Below are positions 11,093 to 23,039 of a DNA stretch of 64,000 bases, one piece after another. The notes below the pieces were generated by a model, which saw only the letters and a list, made by a program, of their open reading frames with translations, was not told the DNA's origin and searched no databases. How positions within the stretch are numbered: position 1 is the stretch's first letter; every line of letters starts with the position of its first letter. This stretch comes from Terramyces sp. JEL0728 (taxonomy: Eukaryota; Chytridiomycota; Chytridiomycetes; Rhizophydiales; Terramycetaceae): assembly GCA_027603945.1 (NCBI GenBank), contig JADIIU010000001.1, forward strand, positions 248,001 through 312,000. Reading direction: 5' to 3'. The translations under genes were made by a program, and so were the position numbers.

Positions 11093-13059
11093 CTATGTTG
11101 CACCTTCTCCAAAAATTTCTTTGATAAGAGATGATCTTTGGTTTCCAAGATCTTCAAAACCCAGTACTTGGGGGTTGGAGCCAGTTGGCTGGGCCGATGT
11201 TGGTCGAGAAGAAGGGATGTTGGAGCTAGACAGTTGAACGGACGTTGGTCGAGAAGAAGGGGTGTTTTGCTGTGCAGGAATGTTTGCAGACCTTCTTTTT
11301 GCGATCATTGCTTCAAAGCTCTCCGGTTCGACTCGATTATCAAATGTCGGTGCAGGAGCTTGCACTGTTTCAACAGCAATAGTTTCCGGTTGTGCTTCTT
11401 GCTTTGGTTTAGGTTTGAAGACTGTCGATCTGAGATATCTGATACACGAATTTCCAATCCTCATAAAGGGCTTTTCAATCAATTCGTGCATGAGTGTTGC
11501 AATAACTAAAGTCAGCCATAAAGCGGCGAGGAATTGATCTTGCTGGATGAATCTTGCTGAACTAAATAGCTCTGTCCATGTTCTCATTGATTCTCTGATG
11601 CCAATAAAGTGGCAGAGATATACTGGGAAAGAAACATCACCCTATTTTTAATAGTCATTTACAGCATACATGAAAAATTCCCAAGTAAAGAAGGTGGAGA
11701 ATGAACCATTACGTCCTCCATAACAAATCAAAAAAATAATGAATCCACATGTATAAGAACACAATCTGGTAGAGGTAAAGTTTTGATCAAAGAATTGCAA
11801 GTCGTATCCATTAACGTATGTAATATAAGTAGAGTTGACTGTCCAATCCGTAGCTGGCCAGGCTGGATCGAAAGGCACATCTCTGCCGAAATAAATAGCT
11901 TGATACCAATTTGTTTGTGAAATAATTGCAAATATAATAACCCACAGTCCGATATCGCAAAGGAAAAAGAATGCCTTCTTTGCATAATTGATGATGATTT
12001 GTCTCCTTTCGTTGGATGCTTCCTCTTCCTTTGTCAATGGTTGGGGCACAAAGTGATTTTGTTCGAGCCAGTACAGCATGATTGCAGTAAAAGATCCACT
12101 CCAGAATCTGAAAAAGTGCGGTGGAAGATGGTTACGATTGTAATCTCCTTCATACCAATAATAAGTATCCAAAACCCCAGGAAGTGCAAAATAACTCCAA
12201 AAGATGATATGGAGAATTCTAAACACCGACAATAGCAAATTTCTGAAGAATGTCTTGATGATTCGTTCCATGAATGGCAAGTCAGCCAGAGAGTCTTTAC
12301 CAGCCTCGTTATCCTCCCTATCCTTTTTCGAAACAAAGATCGTATTGTCAGCATATTGGGCAACCTCAAACGTGGTGATGATGAATGGAATAACAAAGTA
12401 GTATTCAATTTCAGGAGGGATGGACCAGAAAATAGATTGTACATTGACCAAGAAAAAGTATTCGTAGATACACGATGGTGCTAAGCCTTGCCCTGACTTG
12501 AAGTTGGCATAGTATGGTTGCGTATCTAGCTCGTCCCCTTGAAATCTAGGAATGGTAGTGGCAATAATAACAATAAAGATGAAAATTGGATAGATTCTGA
12601 AAAATCTTCTGAAAAAGTAAGAGATCCATCGCATGCTAAGCACCGGCACTTTTCGATTGTAAATCGGCACTGTAACATAGAATAAATCGGATTCTCTCTT
12701 GATATCGTATAGCCCTCTATAAGTTAGTAAGAATGCGGATAACACAAAGAAGAAAATGACAGCAATGGACCCGAATTCGTTCATACTATCCTACAGGTTA
12801 GTTTGCGGTTACCCATCCACCTAGATTAATTATAATTACCCATATACATTTGGCCGTGAGAAAAACTGTTTAAATGAAGGTACACGACCGATAATGCAGC
12901 AACACCGCGCATTCCTGAGAGACAGGGGATCATGGTTGCTCTTGTTGGAGGTAGATCCTTGGCTACCGGTTTCTTTGGCGCTTCCTTTGGCTTTGGCGCA
13001 TTAGCATTAGGCTGGTTCTGATTCACCAGCACATTCACTCCACTGTTGAATTCTGCCAT
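11093..13059 (-). CDS. acyltransferase-3 family membrane protein, copy C
   Basis: 634 residues with three introns (12821-12839, 12791-12812, 11642-11662). The first two flank an exon of only 8 nt (12813-12820, encoding the end of Gly plus Gly-Trp). The second intron is at the position shared by copies A and B; the first is private to copy C. The spliced protein keeps PCLSGMRGVAALSVVYLHLN, SIAVIFFFVLSAFLLTYRG, GDVSFPVYLCHFIGIRES and the Arg-rich membrane-proximal segment. The tail is Ser/Pro/Thr-rich with two SSRPTS repeats. Substrate unknown. A candidate regulatory element shared with copies A and B lies about 100 bp upstream. Confidence 0.87.
12813..12820 (-). other. 8-nt microexon in acyltransferase C
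   Basis: On the minus strand the order is intron 12821-12839 (19 nt, GT...CTAG), GTGGATGG, then intron 12791-12812 (22 nt, GT...TGTAG). Joining gives MYMGGWDSMNEFG, matching GGWDTMYEFG in copies A and B. Without this exon the Gly-Trp is lost and the frame breaks. Confidence 0.82.
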
Positions 13060-13739
13060 GGATAGTTTTTTACTTTTGAATTCTTAAAGAAAACCACACA
13101 AGTGGCTTTGTTTATATTTGCACAGATTTTTGTGATAAACAAAAGCAGCTGTGACACCAGAGCTGGGATTTCAGCGCTGCATTCATACCTGCCCAAGGCT
13201 CGCTCAGGCCAATTATTTTTGGCGAGTTGCTAATATGAACGCCAAATTTTGATTTTTGAGCCATAGATTTGTGACACAAAAGGATCTCAAAATGGAAATA
13301 CTTTTAGTTCTGCTACATGTGAAGTAAGAGAAAATTCCATCTATGGTTTATCGAATATCGGAATCCCGAGACGATTGGGTTTAAACGCAACTACAATATC
13401 AGTGCTCATAATGTCTGGTACACAAATTCGATGGCTGTTGCGTTAAAAAGTCCCCGTTATCCAATCAAATAACTGCATCTCTCCCAATAATCCGCATCCT
13501 ATCCAGTACAGCAGAGCGAGTTGGTTTTAGACTCTTGAAAGCTCTTTATTGCGAGACACATTGCTTGTGAAATAAACTGTGGGCTACGGGACATTGGATA
13601 ACCCCATATTGAGGTGTGTCATCACGCAATACCGCCTTCCACTTAATATTTCTAAAATCAGCATGTTCATCACTCCAATTCTCATGGCACAGTGTCACGT
13701 GTTTGTATTTGAAGGTAAAAGTTTCCAAAATCTCATACC
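13060..13739. promoter_or_regulatory. 680-bp upstream region of acyltransferase C and the carrier gene
   Basis: The divergent spacer holds no supported reading frame or RNA gene. It contains AGAGCTGGGATTTCAGC (13159-13175), nearly identical to the element between copies A and B. The rest is unremarkable AT-rich sequence. Confidence 0.45.
13159..13175. promoter_or_regulatory. candidate shared upstream element, copy 2
   Basis: AGAGCTGGGATTTCAGC, 100 bp upstream of the acyltransferase C start codon. It differs from the 8551-8568 copy by one base. No function is proven. Confidence 0.35.
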
Positions 13740-14751
13740 ATGTCAAAAGCAAATGAATCAGTAGCATATCAGCACTTTAAAGGGTTTGTTGCGGGTGCTC
13801 TTGCAGGTTGCGGCTCTGTTACATTCACAAATCCATGGGAGGTAGCAAAAGTGAGGTTGCAGTTACAAGGAGAACTGCAATTGAAATCTAACGCACCACC
13901 AAAACCATACGGAAGTGCAATTACTACATTCGCTAAAATTTACAAAAACGAAGGGATTGTCGGGCTGCAGAGAGGTCTGGCACCAGCGTACATCTATCAA
14001 ATATTACTCAACGGATCAAGGCTAGGTTTCTACGACCCAATTAAAAGCTTTTTTCAGAGTGGAATTGATTACTGCACTGGAACTCCTAATTCGTTACCCT
14101 TGCTTTCAATGGTGTCGTCAGGAGCGACTGCAGGTGTAGTTGGAGCATTTATTGCATCTCCATTTTTTCTTGTAAAAACAGTATTTGATATTAATATATA
14201 GCGAATGCAATCATATACCCACGGTGCTTCAATATCCGTTGGTTATCAGCATGATTATGTCTCAAAAGGAACCTGGTTTTCTTTAAAGACCATCATGAAG
14301 AGCGAAGGAATTAAAGGTACTTTATGGTAACGGTAGGGTTATGGCGAGGTGTTGACGCATCCATGTTGAGAACAGGTGTTGGATCTTCTGTCCAGCTTCC
14401 AAGTTATGAAATTATAAAAGGATATCTTTTGAAAACAGGCTATTTCGGAGGGAACGGGTCTACATATCTCCATTTTGCAGCAAGTTTAGGAACCAGTTTC
14501 ATGGTTTGTCTAGCAATGAATCCGTTCGACGTTGCAATGACCAGAATGGTAGTTATTCCCTAATTCAGTATAACCAAAAAGATGGTAAAACCTATAGCAG
14601 TGTATTTGATTGTATCGGCAAGACATTGCGATATGAAGGGCCGTTAGCATTCTTCAAAGGTTTCACTGCACACTATTTACGGATTGGCCCTCACACAATC
14701 CTCACATTTGTGTTTTTGGAACAATCGAGGAAATTAATGTCATACTTTTGA
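13740..14751 (+). CDS. mitochondrial carrier, SLC25A34/35-Oac1 type
   Basis: 316 residues, three introns (14181-14201, 14317-14336, 14549-14568). The three carrier repeats are visible with their signatures: TNPWEVAKVRLQLQGEL, SPFFLVKTRMQS (the acidic residue replaced by Phe, as in the Oac1/SLC25A35 branch) and NPFDVAMTRM. Each splice restores a signature motif; the first rebuilds LVKTRMQS. Oac1-type carriers move oxaloacetate, sulfate or related dicarboxylates across the inner mitochondrial membrane; the exact substrate cannot be read from sequence. The convergent formin-like gene ends 17 bp away. Confidence 0.9.
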
Positions 14752-14768
14752 ATATAATAGATTTATTC

Positions 14769-16311
14769 TTACATTGTAACCAGGCGATTGATTTGGATTA
14801 ACCTTTCGGCAACTATTCTATTCTTGCATTCTTTCATTTTTCGGAGTATAGTTTGCAACTCAAATGTCATGAATTCTTGCAGTAATTCCGCTCTTGTAAT
14901 TGCATCTGGCGCGTATTGAAGTAAGACCTCTATTACTCGTAAGCAAGAAGCCTGTGTTAAAAACATTTACCAAGTATCCTTCAAGATCTTCCAAAGGTCT
15001 GTCGAATGTCTCTTCCAATTTCCAAACACTGTCAAATCTGAAATATACATTCTCAATTTGATTGAACAGATAAGTCGCCTTTTCGTACAGCCCTTTCCAT
15101 TTTTTCCATACTTCATGTGTAACCGTGTCAAACTCATTCATCCAGATTTCCAACAATGATATTTTCTTGACTCCTTCGTTTCCGCTCTCTACTGGGACAA
15201 TATGATGAAGAATCGCATTCACTTTGTCCCATCCTTTGAGTTTCCCAGTGCCGAATATAACAGTATTGATCAAAATATCACAAGCAAGTTTTCGAGTCAC
15301 TATCGATGGAATAATTCTTGATCTATTACTATATAGCGGGAAAACCGCGAATGAGAGGTCAATGTTGCGTTGAAATGGAGATAGCATTTTTAATCTATCA
15401 CAGGTTTGGTGTTTTAATGAGATGTAGAAGATTTGCTGTAGTATTTTTGTCGTGACGTTTACGTTCAATACAATATCGCGCCATATCTAGTATCAGTAAA
15501 AGTTACAGAGTTGCTCAGAATTAAATTAAGTAAAGAAAAATATTCCCTCATAACATTGTCGTCACGTTTGCGGAAACTATGGTTAATTTGTATTACTTGC
15601 GGTATTCAATTGGACAAGAGATTAGTTGAATGCACCCGTAGAGAATATGCATCCCGTTAATCCTAATAAAATGGTCAATAAATTCATTTGGGCAAAATGT
15701 GAATGCGCATTTCACTTCCCTGATCAGCTGGGCATACTCGCTCTGTGCTTTCTTTGATTTATAAAATACTTTTAGCTTTGAATGGCGGATTTGGACATTG
15801 TATTTCTGGAACTTGGTAAACAAGTCTTTTGTCGCTTGGATAAATTTAATCGGTCTCTTCTCTGCCGATTTCTTCCAAGTCTGAATAAACTTTTTGAATT
15901 TTGATGGCTGTTTTGGAATTGCTTCTGGCTGATAATTGCCGTATATTCGCTCATATTGCTGGATCAGTAGTACTTTTTGTTCAGTAGTAAGTCTTTGGAA
16001 TAGATTTTGGCCTTCCGGATCAGAGAGTGATAGATAAATCTATGTTATTAAATCAATACTCTTATATTTCTAATTTTTTGGTCGATCAGCCGTTCAAATT
16101 CTGAATTATTGTCATCCTCCTCCAAATCGACTATATCTTTATTACTGCCTTTGGAAGCTAACTCGAAGCTATCTACGTGAATGATATTGCCGACATCCAA
16201 TTCCGCCATTTTCTGAGTATTCAATTCAACTTGCGTATCATCCTGTAACAATTCTGCAGGTTTGTTGTCGGGCTTTACTGAAATGAATTTAGTATTTCGC
16301 ACTTTCAGCAT
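14769..16311 (-). CDS. formin-like GBD/FH3 protein lacking FH1 and FH2
   Basis: 487 residues, four introns (16040-16059, 15577-15596, 15487-15506, 14952-14970). The middle and C-terminal parts resemble the GTPase-binding and FH3 (armadillo) region of diaphanous-type formins: LTTEQKVLLIQQYERIYG, SEYAQLIREVKC, RINGMHILYGCIQLI, RKLACDILINTVIF, then SCLRVIEVLLQYAP and LLQEFMTFELQTILRKM. These correspond to the formin blocks that read 'Leu-Ile-Asn-Ala-Leu-Ile' and 'Leu-Arg-x-Glu-Phe' in homologues. The gene stops there; the convergent carrier ends 17 bp away, leaving no room for proline-rich FH1 or actin-nucleating FH2. It could be a Rho-effector scaffold or a decayed formin. The assignment is by pattern, not full alignment. 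Confidence 0.6.
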
Positions 16312-16393
16312 TTGATGGTGACGCGTGAAAAATAAGTAAACAAAATGTAACCGTGAATATTATATTAAAAACAATAGCAATAGGGTATTATTA

Positions 16394-18010
16394 CTAGTCT
16401 CTACTCCCACAAAATTTAAAAAGTCGCTTCCACCATTTTTTCTTTTTTGGAGGTTGTTTGGGAGTTTCGATGGTACTGTGATTAACTACGGGAGGCGTTG
16501 GGCGATTTTCCACAGCAGGCTCTTCTACTGGCGGAAGTTTCTTGTCAGAACTCTTAAATTGATTTGAAGGCGGTACGCCATTTGTCGAGCTGCCCAGCGC
16601 AGGAGAGGTAACTGATAATTTTGTGTCATGTTGTGCTTGTGGCGAAACCCCTAGACTGGAATCAGTAATATGGTGGGCTTGTTGGCTCTGTGCCATTTCC
16701 CTCTGCAATCTTTCGTTTTCGCGCAATTGCTCTTTTTGCTTTCTCTTTTGGTCCAAGACAACCATCCAGTCAAACACGCCATCGTCAATTTCTCCTATCC
16801 TTACCAATACTAACTTAAGTAATGCGTACCTTTGTTCATTAACGATCGTAGATAGTCATAGTCTGGCTGCTCTTCAAATTTCAAATTTCTAACATAGGAT
16901 AGATAAATCGCATATTCCTCTGAACTTTAAACCCAATTACCTGGGAGCGTTTCACAGAGCTCCTTGATCGGGGTGGTTTGCTTCTTTTCTCCGATTTTCT
17001 CATATTTCTGTTTATTTGTCGCAGCTTTCAGTCCCTGCCAAGGTAAGCTGCCACGGAGGAAATACATGAATACATGTCCTAGCGCTTCCAGATCATCTCT
17101 TCTGGACTGTTCTGATGTTAAATGAGACCATACCTCTTCCGAGGTGCGTGTTAATACTCATATATCTAGCTGTTCCTGATAATGACTTTTTTTCCCTATA
17201 TGGAATATGAACCTTAGTTTTTGGATCGCGGTATTGTTTGGCCATTCCAAAATCCACAATGTATATTTGAGATGCAGGATGAGGATGAGTTAATGAATGA
17301 TTTGCTACAATAGAGGTTGGGTCTGCATTAGCGCATATATACCTTTCCCGGCCACGGCATTTGAACTTCCCTCAGAGGATCTAGGGATTCTTCCTACCAG
17401 GAAATTATCCGGCTTAATATCACGATATATCAGATTTCTCTCATGAATCGACTGCACTCTGGTAATCATTTGCTTGGCGACCATACACGCTGTTTTCACC
17501 GTAAACTTTCTATTACACAAGTCAAACATGTCCTCCAAGCTAGGACCTAGCAAGTCGATACAAAGGATATTGTGCAACCCTTCTTGGCCAAAATAATACA
17601 CGTTTGGAACGCCGACTGAAATCAAAAACCAAGTACCGCAATTAGCCATTATTTTATATGTTCTATATTCATCTCTAAGTTGGGGAGCATCAGATTTTCT
17701 AGGTTCAAATTTGATTGCGATTGGTTGGTTATTTAGCAAGTTAACGCCTACGGTTTGATTTTAAAATACCTTCGTAAATGATTCCGAAACTGCCTTCCCC
17801 TATTTTTCTTCCGATTTTGTAATGTACTCCAACAATATTGCTTCCCTGGGAATGTACTCTTCCGCTTGAGGAATGTCCTTGTTGTGCTTGAATTGAGGTA
17901 GACTGATGACGAATATCATGGGATTGTTTCTCTGCTATTGCTGCATTATTTGGAACCGACTGTGAAACTTGCGTCTTTCCGGCTTCGTTATTATCATTAT
18001 CCTTGGACAT
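16394..18010 (-). CDS. YCK: casein kinase I, Yck-like
   Basis: 503 residues, five introns (17748-17769, 17323-17342, 17112-17133, 16920-16940, 16810-16829). The kinase domain spans about 62-365: [11 protein letters not shown] loop, AIKFEP lysine, [13 protein letters not shown] catalytic loop, [12 protein letters not shown], then [20 protein letters not shown] and [16 protein letters not shown]. These last blocks are nearly those of fungal plasma-membrane Yck kinases. There is a 30-residue insert between NFLVG and the DFG motif. The tail is Gln/Pro-rich and ends [17 protein letters not shown]. It lacks the terminal Cys-Cys of yeast Yck but has a basic-aromatic patch and one Cys that could serve for membrane binding. 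It likely phosphorylates nutrient receptors and trafficking proteins at membranes. Confidence 0.93.
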
Positions 18011-18114
18011 TTTATGATTAAAATTTTTTGATTTTTCAAAGCTTCTTTCGTGTAACGCAGACTCAGAAAGGCAGTGATGTCATTACCTTTGAGGTAAAAT
18101 TAATGTTAAATTTA

Positions 18115-21100
18115 TTATTGAACTTCTACTATGAGTTTAACATTCATTGCGACCAGCTCTGCGCATAAATATCTAAACACGTAAGGCACTGCAACAATGT
18201 CAATGTGTTCATGTGAATTGCATGTCTTGCAGATAATACGCTCACCTCTGGAAGGTAAAAGTGTCCTGGATCTGAGTGGGATTTGCATTGGCGATAAAAT
18301 GGAGCCGCAAGCAGTACAAACATGGCACTGGGAGTAATCCGAACAGTTCATCAACCGATCTTGCAAAATAAAAGACACTCCATGAGCAAGCAGGGAATCT
18401 CTTTCCATCTCTCCCAAACGAATACCACCAGCGCGTTTACGACCTTTGATTGGTTGCTGAGTCAAGTTATGCACAGGGCCGGTAGTTCTGACTTGGTATT
18501 TGTCTGAAACCATATGTCTCAATCTTTGGTAATATACAACCTACAGTTAGTTATTGCATACCCCAATATAAATATCCGCTTTAAATTCCTCACCAGTAAT
18601 GCCGGAATACATGGGCTCATTTCCATGGTAATTGAATCCAGCTTCTTTCAATTCCTCACCAAAGAATTCAGCTGCAGCGTGATCCTCGTTAAACTTGAAT
18701 GGGGTAGCATCCTGGGCATGTCCATGCAATGCACCGGCTTTTCCTGCTAAAGATTCCACAAACATACCAATTGTCATTCTGGATGGGAACGCATGTGGAT
18801 TGATGATAACATCAGGGATAATACCCGATTCAGAGAAAGGCATGTCCACTGAAGGCCATTTTTGTGAAATAACACCCTTTTGTCCGTGTCTGGACGAAAA
18901 TTTGTCCCCAATAATTGGCGGACGAGGAATTCTAATCTTGATGTGCACCTTTTGAAGTTCATCACATCCATCAGAAGCTAATATTAATAAAGCTTACCAA
19001 CAATTCTAACCTGATCAATAATACAGTCTTCCCCTTTATAGTTCTTGACAGTAACTTTACCAGTAACATCATCAACATAGGCATAGTAAGGATCGCCTTC
19101 CTTCAATCTGATCCCAACCATGGGCAAACCATCTTCATCCAAAAATTCTCTGGCTTTGGCATATTGTTTTTCGTTCATAGTTGTTTCGTCTTCGCCAGTC
19201 GGGACAAATCCAAAGTGGTGTGTGATTGGCTCACCTCTTTTTCTATGATCCGACAAGTCTACCCATTCGCCCTTGTATATTGTACCATAGCCATAGCCTC
19301 TTTCAAATGAAGATTTGGATAAAATTGAAGCATCTTCCATATCGTAACCCGTATATGATATAACGCAAACTACAGCATTCATACCGTTGGGATATCCATC
19401 AAGACCATATTCGTTGTGCGCATTTGGCCGAACAACTGGGGTTTGGCCAGTTTGCAATCGATACATTTTGTTATCTGTTCTGTTTGGGAAATTTTGTGCC
19501 GGCGTCCCCATGGCCTGCTTACCCATCTGGCATTGGTACATGTTTCTAGGACTTTGATTGAAATCTGAAAACGGAGTCAAACTGGCAACAACACTGAGCA
19601 TGTCTGTTGGGTTAAATTCTTGATGCGTAGTTGTTCCAGGAACTACGTCTTCAGGCATGCAGGCAATGTTCATGTAAACTTGTTCGAAAGGCCCTACCAA
19701 ATCCGTAGTTCCAGTTGGGAGATATCTAACAGCCCTAACCATTCTGGCTGGAGCGGAGAACAGGAACAACCCGGGATATTGCCCCCCTGAGGAGGGCGGA
19801 ACGTATCCAATTTCCAATTCCAGCGGCACATTGTGCAGTTTTTTCACTTTCCAATCGCGGAGTGTTTGAGCAATTTTGAAAGCGATGGAAACTTTACACC
19901 ATCCAATCACTTTGCCGTCCAACTGGATTGAGATGAGCGATTGCTCTCTCTTTTTCAAAATCAATTCGGCATTTCTCGAAATATCGGTAACGTCGATATC
20001 TATTGGGTTTTCACTGATAAAAGGAACTGTGCCAACTACCTGAGCAGCACCAAGTGAGGCTACCAAAGCGGGAATGTGCGAAACGTCGATTTTCGTATTG
20101 ACAATTTCACATGTATGACTGAGATGGTTCAGCAAACCACACGGACTTCCATCGGGAGTATGGACAGGGCACAAGAATCCCCAAGATTCCGGCAATAATT
20201 TACGGACTGTTGTAGTTTTTAGCTCTGCAAAGAAGGAACCACGATGTATAGATCTGTAGTGAGCAACGTATCTGTAGAAATTTAATTTTTCAGCAATAAT
20301 TGTATAGCCTGTAGTTTGCTGCAAATCCAGCCCGGTATTACTAACCAAGTTTCCGGTGGACAAAAAGTACTCCATCTTTCTTCCGATATCCATAGCATTT
20401 CCACACTTTCCCAGTACTTTAGCAAGGTATTTTTCTAAATTAGGGAACGATCACTGTCTTTAAAGTCGACAATCGAATTCTGTCTCCTCAAGTCGATAAC
20501 TATTTGAGTTTTGATAGCGGCGAGTATATCCTGCAATTTTTCTTTGATGATTCCCAAGTACAAGTGCCCACCCAACAAAGTTTCTTGGAACTGCAAAGAA
20601 TCAGGATTATCTTCTCCGTAATCTCCAGACACCAATCCATATAATTTCTGAAGCATGAAGCTGAGTTAACAATAATTACATAATCAAATCAAATTTAGCC
20701 TTGTTGTTTTCCAGGTGAACCATTGCAATTCGGCGTAAAAAGTCTCTCCCAACCTGTGCTTCTGTCGAATCTTCAGGAGAGTCGAGCATAACAGCGAATT
20801 TAGAACCAATGTATTCCAAGCACTGCTCTTGTGTGAACAATGAATAGTTTCTGAATGAACGAAGCAACATCTCAACTCTGTCAGTCAAGAATGTATTTCC
20901 GTATTCCCCCATAGTGATTCTTTCAAACAATTCCTTGTCTGTGGTTGGACATAGCGCTTTCAGAACAAGCAAAATTGGAACCATGTACTCGTTTTTCTTG
21001 AATGAAAACCGCAAACTAACAAACCCATCTGTGCAATAGTGAAGGGATAGGGTTTGGGATGATTGGTCATTTCTAACACATCTAATTGAAATACCAAACT

Positions 21101-21777
21101 TTGTATATGTTGGACCTCTGTTTTGGAATGAAGGACGAATAATCGCTGTAGGATGATTTCGTCTTGGGACAATCAACAGACGGATCAAACGTTCAATACC
21201 ATTCGTAACAAAGAATCCACCAAATTCATCTGGGTCTTCCTTGCGTTCTATCAACTCTGCTGGCGATTTTCCTTCCAAGTTACATTTCAAACTCTGACGT
21301 TAAAAATTCTTTTACTTTGACCATGACGGGGAGCTGTCCAAGCGATTTGACTTCACTGTTAACTGGTCCATTATTGATCCTCCAGTTTAGTTTAATTTGC
21401 ATTGGTGCTTTGTAAGATATACCACGCTCACGACATTCTACGGGATATAAAAACTGCTGAAGTTTTCCTTTGCCGCCGCTGATTACTGGTTTACCAACAG
21501 AAGGATTTGAAAACCACACTAGAATAAAATTAAAATTACTTTCCAATTTGCTGCGCTCATCCAGAGCTGAATCTTTTGACCCATCAAACACAACCATTTT
21601 TTCAAGATTCAGTACAGCCAAGTCTAATAATCCAACTCCATCACCAAACGAGAATAAAGAATTGTAGGATTGGATGTGCGGCTCGCTAATCTTTTCTAGC
21701 TTTGGATAGTGCGGGCCATCTGTGGAAGGATTTATTGCTTGCTGGTGTCTTTCCAGTGTTTTAAAATCGTCCTTCAT
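18115..21777 (-). CDS. RPA135: RNA polymerase I second-largest subunit
   Basis: 1,186 residues (yeast Rpa135 is 1,203), five introns (21294-21315, 20661-20679, 20435-20454, 18978-18997, 18541-18561). The pol I assignment rests on [56 protein letters not shown], the short N-terminus and the absence of pol II-specific blocks. The active-site region ([19 protein letters not shown], then [13 protein letters not shown]) and the C-terminal zinc module (CHVCTACGS...CKTCNSH) are intact. Each splice rebuilds conserved sequence, for example [18 protein letters not shown]. The enzyme makes pre-rRNA in the nucleolus. Confidence 0.96.
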
Positions 21778-22062
21778 ATTGATTTCGACTTTTTTTGCAA
21801 GTTTTAAAAAAAAATTATGTCAAAGCCACAACTCAAACAAGATGAAATCATATCATGATTTGATATGCACAATTCTTCTGCGACTTTCCGCCAACAATAT
21901 GCGTTTGGTTCTTGCCATCTGATTGGAAAGGCTAAATATTTTCAAAGCCGCACGAGTCTCGTCTCGAGAAAGATTCAAATGTGCAGTATTCCAGCTTTGT
22001 AGCAGTTGCCTAGTTCCACGTTGCTAGGCTTTTTATCATTGAAAATTTTCAACAAGCAATCA

Positions 22063-22677
22063 ATGAGCGAAAAAACAGAATCACGTTTTTTAAGGGAATG
22101 CGCAAGAAAACCAGAAACACTGTCGAAATACTCTGTAATTAAAGCTAATATAGATGGTGGATATTAAGCATTCCATTGAACAAGGAATCAGACATGTTTT
22201 AACGCTTGATTACAAATACAAGGAAGATCATACTCTAATCAATCGATATCTCATATTTGGTTACATCGCGGCCATTTCCGCAATCACTTCGTCTGCGTAC
22301 AGCTACACCTACCCATTTGAAGAGCCGCTTACCAAACTAATCCTCATTGTTGGATGCGGAATGTACTTTAGGTTAACTGTAGATACTTTGCTGTTGTTGG
22401 ATTGAATGCGCTCCACACTAAATATGTCAAAAAGGATATTATTTTTGTAGGCAATCGGTCAACCGGATTGGAACCAGAAAAGATTACTGTCGAGTTACAG
22501 AGCGATAAATATTCAGACGGTGTTAAACTTACTTTTACGATTATCGGGAAGAAACATATTTCTTACTTTTTAAAGAAATCAGTTGGGGAATGGTATACCA
22601 CGAATGGTGAATTTGTTCCAGAAACCTTTTTAGCAGACATTTCAAGTACAATTGAGGGATCCAAAAAGAATAAATAA
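22063..22677 (+). CDS. SPC2: signal peptidase complex subunit 2
   Basis: 191 residues, introns 22135-22153 and 22363-22382. The spliced protein has two adjacent membrane segments (YLIFGYIAAISAITSSAYSY and LTKLILIVGCGIYFAVVG) followed by KKDIIFVG, the landmark of SPC25/Spc2. The second splice restores the second membrane segment and the frame. Spc2 is a non-catalytic ER subunit that assists signal peptide cleavage and contacts the translocon. The upstream 285 bp to the divergent RNA polymerase gene hold nothing recognised. Confidence 0.88.
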
Positions 22678-23039
22678 AGAATTGTTTACGTTATTTGTCT
22701 GGTGCTGGAATTGCCTGTCTTATTCAAAGTTGGGCATCAGATATTTTAGAAATGCGTATTATCTGCAGCAATAGATCGACAATATGTGCAAGTCCCAATC
22801 GGTCGGAAATAGCATCCAGGCTGTGTCTCCATGTGCAGTTCAATATTCGAATAGACGCAATTAATTATTTTCTTTGTTGATAACAGTGCAACTTGCCAAA
22901 GAAACTTGATCCTTCCCATTTATTGAGGTTTTGTCTCGGGGTCAAAGATCAGTCCACAGACATTCGCGAGCCAAGATTTAATATCAGAATGGGAATCCTA
23001 CTATAGAGATTATTTATTACGTTTAAACTCCCGTGGATC
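22678..23039. other. 362-bp convergent spacer, no confirmed gene
   Basis: It lies between the 3' ends of SPC2 and the membrane protein gene. On the minus strand a stretch at about 22730-22860 reads LDAISDRLGLAHIVDLLLQI, a convincing amphipathic helix, ending at a stop. A TAA at about 22863 blocks extension upstream, and no 19-23 nt intron fixes the frame. A small unresolved gene or remnant is possible. No tRNA-like structure is seen. Confidence 0.3.

Noticed and set aside
11320..11340. tRNA B-box-like GGTTCGACTCG
   Set aside because: It lies inside the acyltransferase C coding sequence with no A box or acceptor stem at a suitable distance.
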